From a virus: a stretch of 49,997 bases of DNA. Below, piece by piece: positions 13,793-21,904 of the stretch. The stretch covers positions 1 to 49,997 of IMG/VR virus record IMGVR_UViG_3300013094_000078. One strand, given 5' to 3'. A program made the translations under genes and the position numbers. The notes under the pieces were generated by a model. That model had not been told where the DNA came from, searched no databases, and saw only the letters and a program-made list of their open reading frames with translations. How positions within the stretch are numbered: position 1 is the first letter of the stretch; every line of letters begins with the position of its first letter.

Positions 13793-14282
13793 CATAGAAC
13801 CATTCTGGGATGATAGTTTTAAACATTTAACTTATACTGTAGAAGCATTTAACAATCCTAACGATATTGCCAACTGGATGGAACTTGGATATCCAGGTAA
13901 GTTCACTGGTGCAATGTGTGACATGCGTAGTCCCCAACCTGTTTGGAACAATATGTTTATTAAATACTTTAATCGTCTCGGTTGGAAAGATGTAGGTACT
14001 AGTTATTATCGTATGAGTAGCGGTACTATACTGCCCAACCATCACGATACTTATAAGAGATATATTGAATTGTTTGAATTAGAAAATACTCCTCAATCAA
14101 TATATCGTGCTATTATATTCTTGGAAGATTGGGCCAGCGGACACTATTTAGAAATAGACGGCGAGCCTATTACCAAATGGTCAGCGGGTGATACCGTCTC
14201 TTGGTGTTATGATACTCCACATCTTGCAGCTAATATGGGATATACTCCGAGATATACATTACAAATAACAGGACATATATGA
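13779..14282 (+). CDS. Aspartyl-hydroxylase-like 2OG oxygenase
   Basis: A 167-residue protein with a compact double-stranded beta-helix: metal motif H88-H-D90 in LPNHHDTYKR, then RAIIFLEDWASGHYLEIDG, and the distal PHLAANMG (H148) followed by PRYTLQITG, where the Arg would bind 2-oxoglutarate. It resembles the small 2OG proteins at 47590 and 48620. It overlaps the dehydrogenase by 14 bases and the amidinotransferase by four (ATGA), so all three are coupled. The substrate could be a product of either neighbour. Confidence 0.75.
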   Translation: MDRFNIEPFWDDSFKHLTYTVEAFNNPNDIANWMELGYPGKFTGAMCDMRSPQPVWNNMFIKYFNRLGWKDVGTSYYRMSSGTILPNHHDTYKRYIELFELENTPQSIYRAIIFLEDWASGHYLEIDGEPITKWSAGDTVSWCYDTPHLAANMGYTPRYTLQITGHI

Positions 14283-15193
14283 AAATAAGTAGTAGCAATG
14301 AGTGGGGAAAATTGCGTAGCGTGGTAGTAGGATCAGCAACGTGGGCTAATTGGCCTACAAATGATCCAGTATTTGCTCTAGAAGGCGAAAAAACACTTTG
14401 GAAGGAAACTCCTGTACCTAGTGGTGCTGTACCTCAGTGGCTTATAGATGAAGCCAACGAAGACCTAGAGGATCTGGCTAGCGTATTAACTAAACTAGGA
14501 ATAGAAGTACTTAGACCTAAGGAAATGAATTTTCAAGAGTTAGGTGGCATGTACAATTATTGCCCTAGAGACCGGTTAATCATTGCTGGCGATCGCGTAG
14601 TAGATCCTGTTATGATGTATCCTTGTCGTGATCAAGAAATATACGCATTAGATTATGTTTATCAAAATGCCAGCAAAGTTTTACACATGCCACGTCATAC
14701 TGGTATGGTCATGGATGCAGCCAATGTCTGTCGTATGGGTGACCGCTGGCTGTATTTAGAAAGCCCAAGTGGTAATCGTCAAGCATATGAATGGCTATGT
14801 GAACAACTCCCCGATATTGATATTGAACTTGTAAACTTCTACAGTGGAGTGCATATTGACAGTACTATCTGTCCACTGCGTGAAGGTTTTGTGGTCCTAA
14901 ATGCCAGTCGTGTTACGCAACAAAATTGTCCTAAGAGTTTTGGTGGTTGGACTAAACTATGGGTTAATGATGTAGAGGCGCAGAGTTTCTACGAGTATCC
15001 CTATGCTAGTAAATGGATTGGTATGAATATGTTAAGCATTGATCCTAACACAGTTATTGTAGATAAAAATCAGCATGCCCTAATAGAAGACTTAGAAAAA
15101 GCCAAATTCACAGTAATACCACTGGAATTGCGTCATAGTAGGACACTAGGCGGGGGCTTCCATTGTGTGACCCTTGATTTAGTTAGAGAGTAA
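14279..15193 (+). CDS. Glycine/inosamine-type amidinotransferase
   Basis: A 304-residue protein of the guanidine-modifying fold: N-terminal NEWGKLRSVVVG, the Asp in MDAANV (D146), the catalytic pair in GVHIDSTI (H192, D194) and the C-terminal GGGFHCVTLD with nucleophile C296. These enzymes move the amidino group of arginine to an amine (glycine, aminocyclitols, amino sugars). The lengths and motifs fit transferases rather than arginine deiminase. It follows a 2OG oxygenase with ATGA coupling, after a nucleotide-sugar dehydrogenase. This combination is unusual for a phage. Confidence 0.85.
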   Translation: MKISSSNEWGKLRSVVVGSATWANWPTNDPVFALEGEKTLWKETPVPSGAVPQWLIDEANEDLEDLASVLTKLGIEVLRPKEMNFQELGGMYNYCPRDRLIIAGDRVVDPVMMYPCRDQEIYALDYVYQNASKVLHMPRHTGMVMDAANVCRMGDRWLYLESPSGNRQAYEWLCEQLPDIDIELVNFYSGVHIDSTICPLREGFVVLNASRVTQQNCPKSFGGWTKLWVNDVEAQSFYEYPYASKWIGMNMLSIDPNTVIVDKNQHALIEDLEKAKFTVIPLELRHSRTLGGGFHCVTLDLVRE

Positions 15194-15219
15194 CTAAATA
15201 CTAGAAACATGGAAGAAAT

Positions 15220-15951
15220 ATGCCTACAAGTTTTTCAAAATATACAGAAACGTCTATAAAAGCATTTGATTTTAATCCAAAAAGTCAAGAAGTTGTAGAT
15301 CGTAAGCAAGAGATTGTTAAATCTATTGCAGAACATTATAAAAATACACCCTCTAGCATATTATTCTACGGGTTTAGTCCTTTAATGATGGGCTGTAATT
15401 GTAAGAACATCAGCGTTACAGCTATCACACCAACAATAAAAAATTACTTAGATACCAAAGGTATTAAATATACATATATTGCAGATGATGATCTAGGTCA
15501 ATATCGTAAACAATTTAATTGGGTAGTTGCCAGCGATGAATATTATACATTTGCTAGCAGTGAGCAAGAACAACTAGATAAGATTACAGTAACAGCCAAT
15601 CTAGCTAAAGATCTGATTGTAACTACATTACGTGACTATAAGAATCAAGATTTCCGCGATAGAGAATTTAGTCAGCCATTGGCTGTTCATGCCAACAGTG
15701 ATACTAAGTTGTTTTTAGAATATCATAATTATGATTATACAGATAAGAACAGCTGGAATACCACAGTGTATGAACTACATGGCACAGCCGCAGAAGTTTA
15801 CGGTCCATTTGCACGCCGTAGCATGTTCTTTAAACAAATGGCTAAGTTTAGTATAGATGCAGGTGCAAAGAATTTCTTTGTACATAAAAATTTAATGTAT
15901 AAAAGTCTCATACGTAAAAACTATGAGCATGTAATATCAATTAGTTTTTAA
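15220..15951 (+). CDS. Conserved-looking phage protein, Rossmann-like, 243 aa
   Basis: A 243-residue protein whose middle resembles a methyltransferase-like alpha/beta fold: SSILFYGFSPLMMGC, then KYTYIADDDLG, then FNWVVASDEYYTFASSEQEQ, then LIVTTLRDYKNQD. A clear SAM-binding glycine motif is missing, so activity is doubtful. The last third (FFKQMAKFSIDAGAKNFFVHK) reads like proteins found next to fibre genes in marine T4-like phages. GGAAG precedes the start, and ACTAAATA (15193-15200) may be a weak late octamer. It is followed directly by a fibre-like protein, so a structural or assembly role is possible. Confidence 0.6.
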   Translation: MPTSFSKYTETSIKAFDFNPKSQEVVDRKQEIVKSIAEHYKNTPSSILFYGFSPLMMGCNCKNISVTAITPTIKNYLDTKGIKYTYIADDDLGQYRKQFNWVVASDEYYTFASSEQEQLDKITVTANLAKDLIVTTLRDYKNQDFRDREFSQPLAVHANSDTKLFLEYHNYDYTDKNSWNTTVYELHGTAAEVYGPFARRSMFFKQMAKFSIDAGAKNFFVHKNLMYKSLIRKNYEHVISISF

Positions 15952-15970
15952 TAGAGTTTTCAAAGAGTAT

Positions 15971-17242
15971 ATGGATCTCAATAATCAATTACAGCCTATC
16001 ATAGCCAGCATGATTTCAGAACTGAAAGGTTCTATTAATGCTGAACTACAACAACAGGTCACAGTAGAAGTAGTTAAGACACTGGCTACTACTGAACTAA
16101 CTAGTATAGTCAATGACCTAGTTAAAAAGCAAGTACAAGCACGTCTGGATAAATTTGATTTTGCTGGCACGGGCGAACAAGAAATAAAATCAGCATACAA
16201 ACAAATCATTGATCAAGTTAATAAAAATCTAGCAACCACAGCCAATAAACAAATTATTGATTGGGTTAATCAAAAGCTAGCTGGTGTTAATATTCGTGAA
16301 GCCGTAGAAGCTGTAGTACAACATGCCATTGGTGAAAATCTTAAAGGTAGTACATTCCCAGAAAATAGTATTCCGCATACCAGCGTTAATATCAAAGGTA
16401 TGAAACTCACTGGTGATAATATCCAAGGAGGTATTATCACAAACTTTGCTAGTACTGGCATAGACGATCTAACCACTAAGGTACAAATGACCTTGATGGA
16501 CAGTGCTGTAGCATTTGAAAGCGGGCTACACAGTCCTGAAATAACAGTAACAGGTAATCTTACTGTTAAAGGACAAATGATTGTAGCAGGCACGTTTGAT
16601 CCAACTACACCGGGCTTTAAACAATTGGTGTCTAATACTGGTCAGGCTGTACGTGAAGATCTTAATACAGAATTGTTTAATGGTTTTACAGATACTATCT
16701 TTGACAAAATACAAACAGATGGACTTGACCTAGATAAGATCACACAAGGTGGCAAAGAAGTTGTAAATGGCAATCGTCTAGGTTATCATATTGTTGACAC
16801 TAATATTCAACGTGTGGGTGTGCTTAATGATTTACAAACATCTGGCGAAAACTTGTTTGTTGATACATTGTATGTAACCCAAGGTCGTATAGGTGTTAAC
16901 ACCATGGATCCTAGTCACCCTGTGAGTATCTGGGATCAAGAAGTAGAAATAGTCGCTAGTAAGTATCGCCAAGATACGGGCTTTATTGGTACAGCTAGAA
17001 GCCAAAGTCTAGTACTAGGATCAAATAGTAAACAAAATATCACATTGTTACCAGATGGTAGTGTTGAAATTGACAATCTCAGTATTGGGCCTGTAGCAAT
17101 GACCAGTGGTAGTTTACCCAACTATGAAGGACGTACTGGGCATATTGTTTGGAATGATACACCTGCCCCGGGCGGAGTTATTGGTTGGGTCTGCGTAGGT
17201 GGTTCACGTTGGGCCGCATTTGGTCGCATAGAAAGTTCTTGA
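15971..17242 (+). CDS. Tail-fibre-like virion protein, 423 aa
   Basis: Residues 1-130 are long helices that look like a trimeric coiled-coil shaft (LNNQLQPIIASMISELKG...). From about 140 the sequence turns to beta-rich repeats common in phage fibres (ITVTGNLTVKGQMIVAG, GRIGVNTMDPSHPVSIWD, LVLGSNSKQNITLLPDGSV), and it ends with a GYVCVGGSRWAAFG-like tip (VIGWVCVGGSRWAAFG). A trimeric fibre or baseplate-associated spike is likely. It follows the 243-residue gene by 19 bases with AAAGAG before the start, and is followed by the promoter at 17239. Confidence 0.75.
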   Translation: MDLNNQLQPIIASMISELKGSINAELQQQVTVEVVKTLATTELTSIVNDLVKKQVQARLDKFDFAGTGEQEIKSAYKQIIDQVNKNLATTANKQIIDWVNQKLAGVNIREAVEAVVQHAIGENLKGSTFPENSIPHTSVNIKGMKLTGDNIQGGIITNFASTGIDDLTTKVQMTLMDSAVAFESGLHSPEITVTGNLTVKGQMIVAGTFDPTTPGFKQLVSNTGQAVREDLNTELFNGFTDTIFDKIQTDGLDLDKITQGGKEVVNGNRLGYHIVDTNIQRVGVLNDLQTSGENLFVDTLYVTQGRIGVNTMDPSHPVSIWDQEVEIVASKYRQDTGFIGTARSQSLVLGSNSKQNITLLPDGSVEIDNLSIGPVAMTSGSLPNYEGRTGHIVWNDTPAPGGVIGWVCVGGSRWAAFGRIESS

Positions 17243-17267
17243 CATAATCATTAAATACTGTTATAAT
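17239..17267 (+). promoter_or_regulatory. Sigma70-like promoter of UV endonuclease, leaderless geometry
   Basis: TTGACA (17239-17244), 17 bases, TATAAT (17262-17267). The ATG at 17274 is exactly seven bases past the -10, so transcription would start on the start codon, as at 1975. Confidence 0.85.
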
Positions 17268-17273
17268 AGCCTT

Positions 17274-18308
17274 ATGAATACTAAACGCATAGGCTTTGCT
17301 TGTAAGTGGATCGATCGTCCTGATCAGGTCCTTGGGATCAAACCAACAGATGATGCTAAACAGTACAACACTGGCACAACAACTGTGGCTTGGTTAAATC
17401 GTCAAACACGCGATGTAGCTGAACAGCGGCTATGGGACCTAATGGTACAGAACATTGAGTCTACTCGCAAACTAATTGAAAGAGTAGGTAATCTAGATGA
17501 AACACTTCGTATGGTTCGCATTAGTAGCGACATCTTACCTGTTTATACTGAGTCTAGCTGGCGTTATTATTGGCAATTGGCTGACGTCAAAAGGTATATG
17601 GAAACAGCCTTTAGAGCAGTTGGTGAATTGGCTCGTATTCGTAATGTGCGTCTCAGTTTTCATCCAGGTCAGTTCTGCGTTTTGGCTAGCGATAATGACG
17701 ATATTGTCTCCAGGTCCATAGAAGAATTTGAGTATCATGCGGACATGATCCGTTATATGGGTTACGGCCAACGATTCCAAGATTTTAAATGCAACGTGCA
17801 TATTGCAGGTCGCCGTGGTGCGCAAGGCATCATTGATGTACTACCTAGACTAAGTGTTGAAGCACGCAACACACTTACTATTGAAAATGAGGAAATGAAA
17901 CATGGGTTGGATGATTGTCTTGTGCTTAGTACTGCTGGCGTTCCTATTGTTCTCGATGTCCATCATCACTGGGTACGTGAAGGGGAATACATCAAACCGA
18001 TGGATGACCGTGTCCAACGTGTTATGGAGAGCTGGCGTGGTCTGCGCCCTACTTTACATTATAGTGTTAGTCGTGAAGATTATCTTGTCGCTCATGACAA
18101 TACTCTAGCACCTAACTACGCAGAGTTATTAGAGTCAGGTCATAAGAAAAGTAAACTGCGTGCGCACAGTGACTTCTATTGGAATACTGCTTGTAACGAT
18201 TGGGCATTATCATTCTTAGAGTCATTTGACATCATGTGCGAGAGCAAGGGCAAGAATCTAGCAAGTTTTAGTTTATATGAACGTGCTCGAGAATTGGAGT
18301 TAGTATAA
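17274..18308 (+). CDS. uvsE: UV damage endonuclease UvdE
   Basis: A 344-residue TIM-barrel protein of the UvdE/UvsE family: it starts RIGFACKW, then VRISSDILPVYTESSW, RLSFHPGQFCVLASDN, NVHIAGRRG, TIENEEMKHGLDDCL, VPIVLDVHHHWV, LHYSVSRE and LRAHSDFYW. The His, Glu and Asp residues of these strands bind the metal cluster. The enzyme nicks DNA 5' to cyclobutane dimers and 6-4 photoproducts. The length is as usual for the family. In a phage it would repair sunlight damage. Its mRNA is probably leaderless. Confidence 0.92.
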   Translation: MNTKRIGFACKWIDRPDQVLGIKPTDDAKQYNTGTTTVAWLNRQTRDVAEQRLWDLMVQNIESTRKLIERVGNLDETLRMVRISSDILPVYTESSWRYYWQLADVKRYMETAFRAVGELARIRNVRLSFHPGQFCVLASDNDDIVSRSIEEFEYHADMIRYMGYGQRFQDFKCNVHIAGRRGAQGIIDVLPRLSVEARNTLTIENEEMKHGLDDCLVLSTAGVPIVLDVHHHWVREGEYIKPMDDRVQRVMESWRGLRPTLHYSVSREDYLVAHDNTLAPNYAELLESGHKKSKLRAHSDFYWNTACNDWALSFLESFDIMCESKGKNLASFSLYERARELELV

Positions 18309-18541
18309 TGGGCGCAACATGGACACCTCCTGGATATTTTGACTATCCTGTTACAGACTTTAAGTGGGTAAAACTGTTTGCCTGGTTGCCTAGACAACTA
18401 GCATCAACTGGCAAATGGGTTTGGCTTACAGAAGTTTATCTAGGCGAACGTAGAATTAGTGGCCCAGGTGAAGATGCTATTATACGCAAGTATTTGACAC
18501 CAGAAGAGTTTACTTGGGAAATGCTAACACAAGAGTCGTAA
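18308..18541 (+). CDS. Small aromatic-rich phage protein, 77 aa
   Basis: Starts MGATWTPPGYFDYPVTDFKW and ends EFTWEMLTQES; Trp and Tyr are abundant. The ATG overlaps the UvdE stop (TAATG), so it is co-translated with the endonuclease. It ends at a bidirectional terminator. No family is recognised; a partner of UvdE is possible only from position. Confidence 0.65.
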   Translation: MGATWTPPGYFDYPVTDFKWVKLFAWLPRQLASTGKWVWLTEVYLGERRISGPGEDAIIRKYLTPEEFTWEMLTQES

Positions 18542-18568
18542 AAAAAGCCGCGTAATGCGGCTTTTTGT
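18542..18568. terminator. Bidirectional terminator
   Basis: AAAAAGCCGC/GCGGCTTTTT with a GTAAT loop, symmetrical A and T runs, between the converging genes ending at 18541 (+) and 18579 (-). Confidence 0.9.
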
Positions 18569-18578
18569 TGGGCTAAAA

Positions 18579-18995
18579 TTATTTCTTTTTAGCTGGTGCT
18601 TTGGGTGCTTGTGGTTTAGCTTTAGCTGGTGTTTGAGCTTTAACTACGTTATTGCCACCTTTAGTAGCACCTTCTGTAACCTTAGCAACTGTACCGCCTG
18701 CATTTTTGTTACCACGGTATGGCTTACGTTTCTTATTAGCTGGTTTAGGTGCTGTAGCTGCTGCAACTGCTTTAGCACCTGTTTCACCAATGGCCTTAAC
18801 CTTGTTTACAGGTTTAGCTGGTGGAATGTAAGTAGCTGTCGGTGTAGTAACAGTAGGCACATTACTTGTAGCAGTTGCTACTACAAAGTCAACTGAAGTA
18901 GTTGCTGGTGGTGTTAAGATTTCCTTAACTGTTTCTTTGTGTGCGTGAGCACTTGGTGTTTTAATACCAAATAATTTTTTGATAAATTTAATCAT
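18579..18995 (-). CDS. Lys/Ala/Pro-rich basic protein, 138 aa
   Basis: Starts MIKFIKKLFGIKTPSAHAHK; the rest is low-complexity and rich in Ala, Lys, Pro and Thr with several PAK/PANK units and an end APKAPAKKK. It resembles histone H1-like tails and the protein at 47128. It may bind nucleic acid or be a virion decoration. AAGGAG lies before the ATG and an AGTAAATA octamer upstream, overlapping the stop of the next minus-strand gene. Confidence 0.65.
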   Translation of the reverse strand: MIKFIKKLFGIKTPSAHAHKETVKEILTPPATTSVDFVVATATSNVPTVTTPTATYIPPAKPVNKVKAIGETGAKAVAAATAPKPANKKRKPYRGNKNAGGTVAKVTEGATKGGNNVVKAQTPAKAKPQAPKAPAKKK

Positions 18996-19015
18996 CGATG
19001 ATCTCCTTGATATAA

Positions 19016-20101
19016 TTATTTACTATTATTAAAATGATGTGAAAAATTTCTTGAAAATTTACCATACCAATCAGTGTTTAACATGTGATGGTAATTATAT
19101 TCTACTATAGGTTTAATTTGTTCTAGTATTAAATTTTGTGGTTGGTTAAACAAATATTTCATTTGATCATATACCATAGCATAACGACGATGTTGATCTG
19201 GTTCTTCGTCATAGCTTTCGTCAATGATGCTTCCAAAAGTTTGGAATCCTAAATTGTGTAAGTTACGAATATAATGCTGTCCACTAAATGCTACAAATAA
19301 TCTACGTGCTAAAATAGGCTTAACGGTTTTCTCAGTGTAGAAAGTATAGCTGTTCATGAAATTAGTTTCAGTTACTACACTATATGCAGATTCATTGTAG
19401 ATATTAATAGGAACTATTTGACTAATACTTACTTGCTGTCCGTGTAACTCAACATGTTCTATTGTAAAGTTCACTGGATTATTAGGCACACCGAGACCTT
19501 CTATGTCCCAGGTATATTCATTACTTGGACGACTTTGGATGGTTTGGGCATTGAAGTCATGATCATAAAGTCCTTGCGAAAAATCTCGCATATAAGTTAG
19601 AATAACCTTATCTCGATGTTCTTTAAGATAGTTGTACGCTATATCGCGATGACTACGAGGTTGTCCTAATAGGGCATCAAAGTATTTAGGTTTGACGTTA
19701 TATGGATTAAGTTTATTTAAATAACCAGGAACATTTTTATAGAACTTTAAGGTAGTGGTAAACCAATCCATCCATTGGTCTATATGCGCATGATTCAATC
19801 GTCTATTTAAGTATCCGCAGATATATAAACTAATGTTTGGTCTATCGTAACCTTGAATAAACTGATAGATACGATTGTGTAATTCGCTTGAAAATATAGC
19901 AATATGTTTACAATCGTCAACAATACGATTAAGCCGTCCTAAGAACAAATCACCGTACCCCCCTTTCCAAGGAAACGGTACATGGAACACAGCACTTTTA
20001 ATACCTTGATATTGAACAAATTCGTCAAAGTCTCTAGTACATGGTTGATTGATTTGTTCTAAATGATATTGACACACATCACTGTCGGCGTAGATTAACA
20101 T
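19016..20101 (-). CDS. Glycosyltransferase-like protein, paralog of 11392
   Basis: A 361-residue protein. Its C-terminal half carries YSVVTETNFMNSYTFYTEKT, VKPILARRLFVAFSG, YIRNLHNLGFQTFGSIIDES and IVEYNYHHML, matching the signature of the 384-residue protein at 11392. The N-terminal half differs, which suggests different acceptors. The start codon is the predicted +1 of an AGTAAATA late-like octamer (20107-20114), so the mRNA may be leaderless. The octamer touches the -35 box of the divergent promoter for the gene at 20172. Confidence 0.65.
   Translation of the reverse strand: MLIYADSDVCQYHLEQINQPCTRDFDEFVQYQGIKSAVFHVPFPWKGGYGDLFLGRLNRIVDDCKHIAIFSSELHNRIYQFIQGYDRPNISLYICGYLNRRLNHAHIDQWMDWFTTTLKFYKNVPGYLNKLNPYNVKPKYFDALLGQPRSHRDIAYNYLKEHRDKVILTYMRDFSQGLYDHDFNAQTIQSRPSNEYTWDIEGLGVPNNPVNFTIEHVELHGQQVSISQIVPINIYNESAYSVVTETNFMNSYTFYTEKTVKPILARRLFVAFSGQHYIRNLHNLGFQTFGSIIDESYDEEPDQHRRYAMVYDQMKYLFNQPQNLILEQIKPIVEYNYHHMLNTDWYGKFSRNFSHHFNNSK
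19017..19024 (-). promoter_or_regulatory. Late-like octamer AGTAAATA (minus strand)
   Basis: The same octamer as at 20107, 21 bases before the start of the Lys/Ala-rich gene at 18995, with AAGGAG between. It overlaps the stop codon of the gene at 19016. Two mismatches to TATAAATA make it tentative. Confidence 0.3.
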
Positions 20102-20106
20102 ACAAC

Positions 20107-20114
20107 TATTTACT
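20107..20114 (-). promoter_or_regulatory. Late-like octamer AGTAAATA, start codon at +1
   Basis: On the minus strand it ends five bases before the ATG at 20101. It shares base 20114 with the divergent early promoter, so the two could not be used together. Confidence 0.35.
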
Positions 20115-20142
20115 TGACATTTTGGTTAACTGAGTGTATAAT
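20114..20142 (+). promoter_or_regulatory. Sigma70-like early promoter
   Basis: TTGACA (20114-20119), 17-base spacer with TTTTGG and TGAGTG, TATAAT (20137-20142). AGGAAAGG follows before ATG 20172. Confidence 0.9.
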
Positions 20143-20171
20143 GATTGTATTGAAATTAGGAAAGGTTAATC

Positions 20172-20588
20172 ATGGGTTTAGACATGTATGCTTATGTTGC
20201 TGCCAAAGCAGGGCAAGATAAGGAATATTGGGATAGTTGCGAGTTCGATAAAGAAACTGGCGAATATACTAATTCCAACGTTACCAAACCAATTGAAATT
20301 GCCTACTGGCGCAAACACCCAAACCTACATGGTTGGATGTATAACCTATGGGTTAGCAAAGGTAACAGCGGTGAATTCAACGGTGATGAACTTGAACTAA
20401 CCTGGGAAGACATTGATCAACTTGAAAAAGATCTTAAAAAGGGTCGTGTTAAAGGTGTTAAAGCTACAGGTTTCTTCTGGGGTGATCCGAGTGATGACTA
20501 CTACTATGAAGATGACTTAAAGTTTATTGCAGAAGCACGCAGTCAATTGTTTTTAGGGTTGAAAGTATTTTACAACTCAAGTTGGTAA
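20172..20588 (+). CDS. MGLDMY-type phage protein, 138 aa
   Basis: Starts MGLDMYAYVAAKAGQDKEYW and contains EIAYWRKHPNLHGWMYNLW, then a negatively charged second half (FFWGDPSDDYYYEDD) and ends FLGLKVFYNSSW. Short proteins with this MGLDMY start and WRK motif are common in phages and often carry doubtful enzyme names; I treat the function as unknown. It is the first gene of an early operon with a strong promoter and good ribosome site. Confidence 0.75.
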   Translation: MGLDMYAYVAAKAGQDKEYWDSCEFDKETGEYTNSNVTKPIEIAYWRKHPNLHGWMYNLWVSKGNSGEFNGDELELTWEDIDQLEKDLKKGRVKGVKATGFFWGDPSDDYYYEDDLKFIAEARSQLFLGLKVFYNSSW

Positions 20589-20589
20589 T

Positions 20590-20913
20590 ATGAAACGTTA
20601 CGTATACGAACCTACAGTTAAAAAACTTGAACAGGTATTTCCTTATAGTATCGAAGTACCTCAAGGCTTTAAGGTACACGCACAAAACCTATGCCGCAAA
20701 GTTTTAGGTAAGTGTTACTATCGTTGGGCACCACAGTGGAGGAAACGGTACCATTATGGTTACCATACTGGCCAATATCATTTGATAGCATACAAGCCTT
20801 GGGCTGTAGATGAGGATGCTGTGTGGCAGTACAAGGATGGTATACTCTACTTCAAAGATGAAGGTAATAAGGGTATGGTAACCATGGCTATGTTGAGTAA
20901 AGGACGCAAATGA
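20590..20913 (+). CDS. Phage protein of unknown function, 107 aa
   Basis: A 107-residue basic, Tyr/Trp-rich protein (YYRWAPQWRKRYHYGYHTG) that begins one base after the upstream stop. It overlaps rfbC by four bases (ATGA). No domain is recognised. The order early promoter, this pair and rfbC suggests one transcript. Confidence 0.65.
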   Translation: MKRYVYEPTVKKLEQVFPYSIEVPQGFKVHAQNLCRKVLGKCYYRWAPQWRKRYHYGYHTGQYHLIAYKPWAVDEDAVWQYKDGILYFKDEGNKGMVTMAMLSKGRK

Positions 20914-21455
20914 AAATAGATCAGACAAAATTCTCAGGTGTATACCTAATTGAAAACGATGTCTATGCAGATCATCGTGGTGCATTTACTGAAACGTATA
21001 ATCAGCAAAAGTTTCGTGAAGTTGTAGGTATTAATCCAAAGTTTGTGCAAGATAACCAAGCGTGGTCAACTAAAGGTGCACTCAGGGGTGTACACTATCA
21101 ACATCAACGTCCACAGGCTAAACTAGTACGCTGTAGCTACGGTGAAATCTACGATGTCATTGTTGATCTACGTACTACTAGTGATACCTTTGGAGAGTGG
21201 CTGGGCTTTACTCTATCCAAAGAAAATGGTCGCCAACTTTGGATTCCAGAAGGGTTTGCACATGGATATAAAACCATAAGTGACTCTAGTCTATTTCAAT
21301 ACAAGCTCACTGATCATCGCAATGTAGGTGATGAATATTGTTTGGCTTGGAACGATCCCACTGTGGATATTATATGGCCTGACATGGACCATTTGGTACT
21401 ATCTGACAAAGATCAACAGGGTGATAAGTTTGAGAATTTACCATATTTTAATTGA
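20910..21455 (+). CDS. rfbC: dTDP-4-dehydrorhamnose 3,5-epimerase-like protein
   Basis: A 181-residue cupin of the RmlC family at full length. Family motifs: VYLIENDVYADHRGAFTETY, DNQAWSTKGALRGVHYQ (catalytic His), LVRCSYGEIYDVIVDLR, FGEWLGFTLSKEN and LWIPEGFAHGYKT. The enzyme epimerises C3 and C5 of dTDP-4-keto-6-deoxyglucose on the way to dTDP-rhamnose. No rfbA, B or D is in the window, so it would work on a host intermediate or on a different keto sugar, perhaps feeding the glycosyltransferase-like proteins at 11392 and 19016. Confidence 0.9.
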   Translation: MKIDQTKFSGVYLIENDVYADHRGAFTETYNQQKFREVVGINPKFVQDNQAWSTKGALRGVHYQHQRPQAKLVRCSYGEIYDVIVDLRTTSDTFGEWLGFTLSKENGRQLWIPEGFAHGYKTISDSSLFQYKLTDHRNVGDEYCLAWNDPTVDIIWPDMDHLVLSDKDQQGDKFENLPYFN

Positions 21456-21480
21456 CATTTTGGTTAAAAGAGTCTATAAT
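21452..21480 (+). promoter_or_regulatory. Sigma70-like early promoter of the DksA-ClpP operon
   Basis: TTGACA (21452-21457), 17-base spacer starting TTTTGG, TATAAT (21475-21480), overlapping the end of rfbC. AAGGAG precedes ATG 21513. Confidence 0.9.
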
Positions 21481-21512
21481 AGCACTTGTAAACTTAATAA
21501 GGAGAAAGCGAC

Positions 21513-21698
21513 ATGGATAAGGTAATGAAAGTAATTCAAGGCGTTGGTGAAGTTGGTATTGACACACTAGCAAGTCCGGGCAATGGTCCTTACTATGTCA
21601 AACACTATCGCACAGGCTATGACGTATGTGGCTTTGATAGTGTAGCAGAAGCATTGATGGAATTAGAGTTTGTTGAAGAAGGTGCGGTGGCAGCCTAA
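21513..21698 (+). CDS. Small phage protein, 61 aa
   Basis: Begins MDKVMKVIQGVGEVGIDTLA and ends EFVEEGAVAA. It is the first gene after a strong early promoter with a consensus ribosome site, so it is probably made in quantity. The end shares its stop with the next start (TAATG). The C-terminal AVAA-type end is also how the tmRNA tag ends, which may be coincidence or a built-in degradation signal. Function unknown. Confidence 0.65.
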   Translation: MDKVMKVIQGVGEVGIDTLASPGNGPYYVKHYRTGYDVCGFDSVAEALMELEFVEEGAVAA

Positions 21699-21904
21699 TG
21701 ACTGAACTAGAAGCTCTAAGGCAGGCCATAAGTGAAGCACACGAGCTAGGACATGTCATGATTGCTAATCCAGGTCTCACTCCGGAGTACCGAGCCAGAG
21801 CAGAAAAGTCAGTAAAGAATTTGTTGAGTATACTATATACTAGGTTAAATATGCTTGACGTTAACAGACCGGTTTTACCTAAAAACATAAAGAGTGATTA
21901 CTAA
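21698..21904 (+). CDS. Small helical phage protein, 68 aa
   Basis: Begins MTELEALRQAISEAHELGHV, with two amphipathic helices over residues 1-50 and a Pro-containing tail. TAATG links it to genes on both sides. No family is recognised. Confidence 0.6.
   Translation: MTELEALRQAISEAHELGHVMIANPGLTPEYRARAEKSVKNLLSILYTRLNMLDVNRPVLPKNIKSDY

Noticed and set aside
18555-18896. Plus-strand Cys/Ser/Phe-rich ORF of 113 codons
   Set aside because: It is the antisense frame of the Lys/Ala/Pro-rich gene at 18579 and starts in a terminator.
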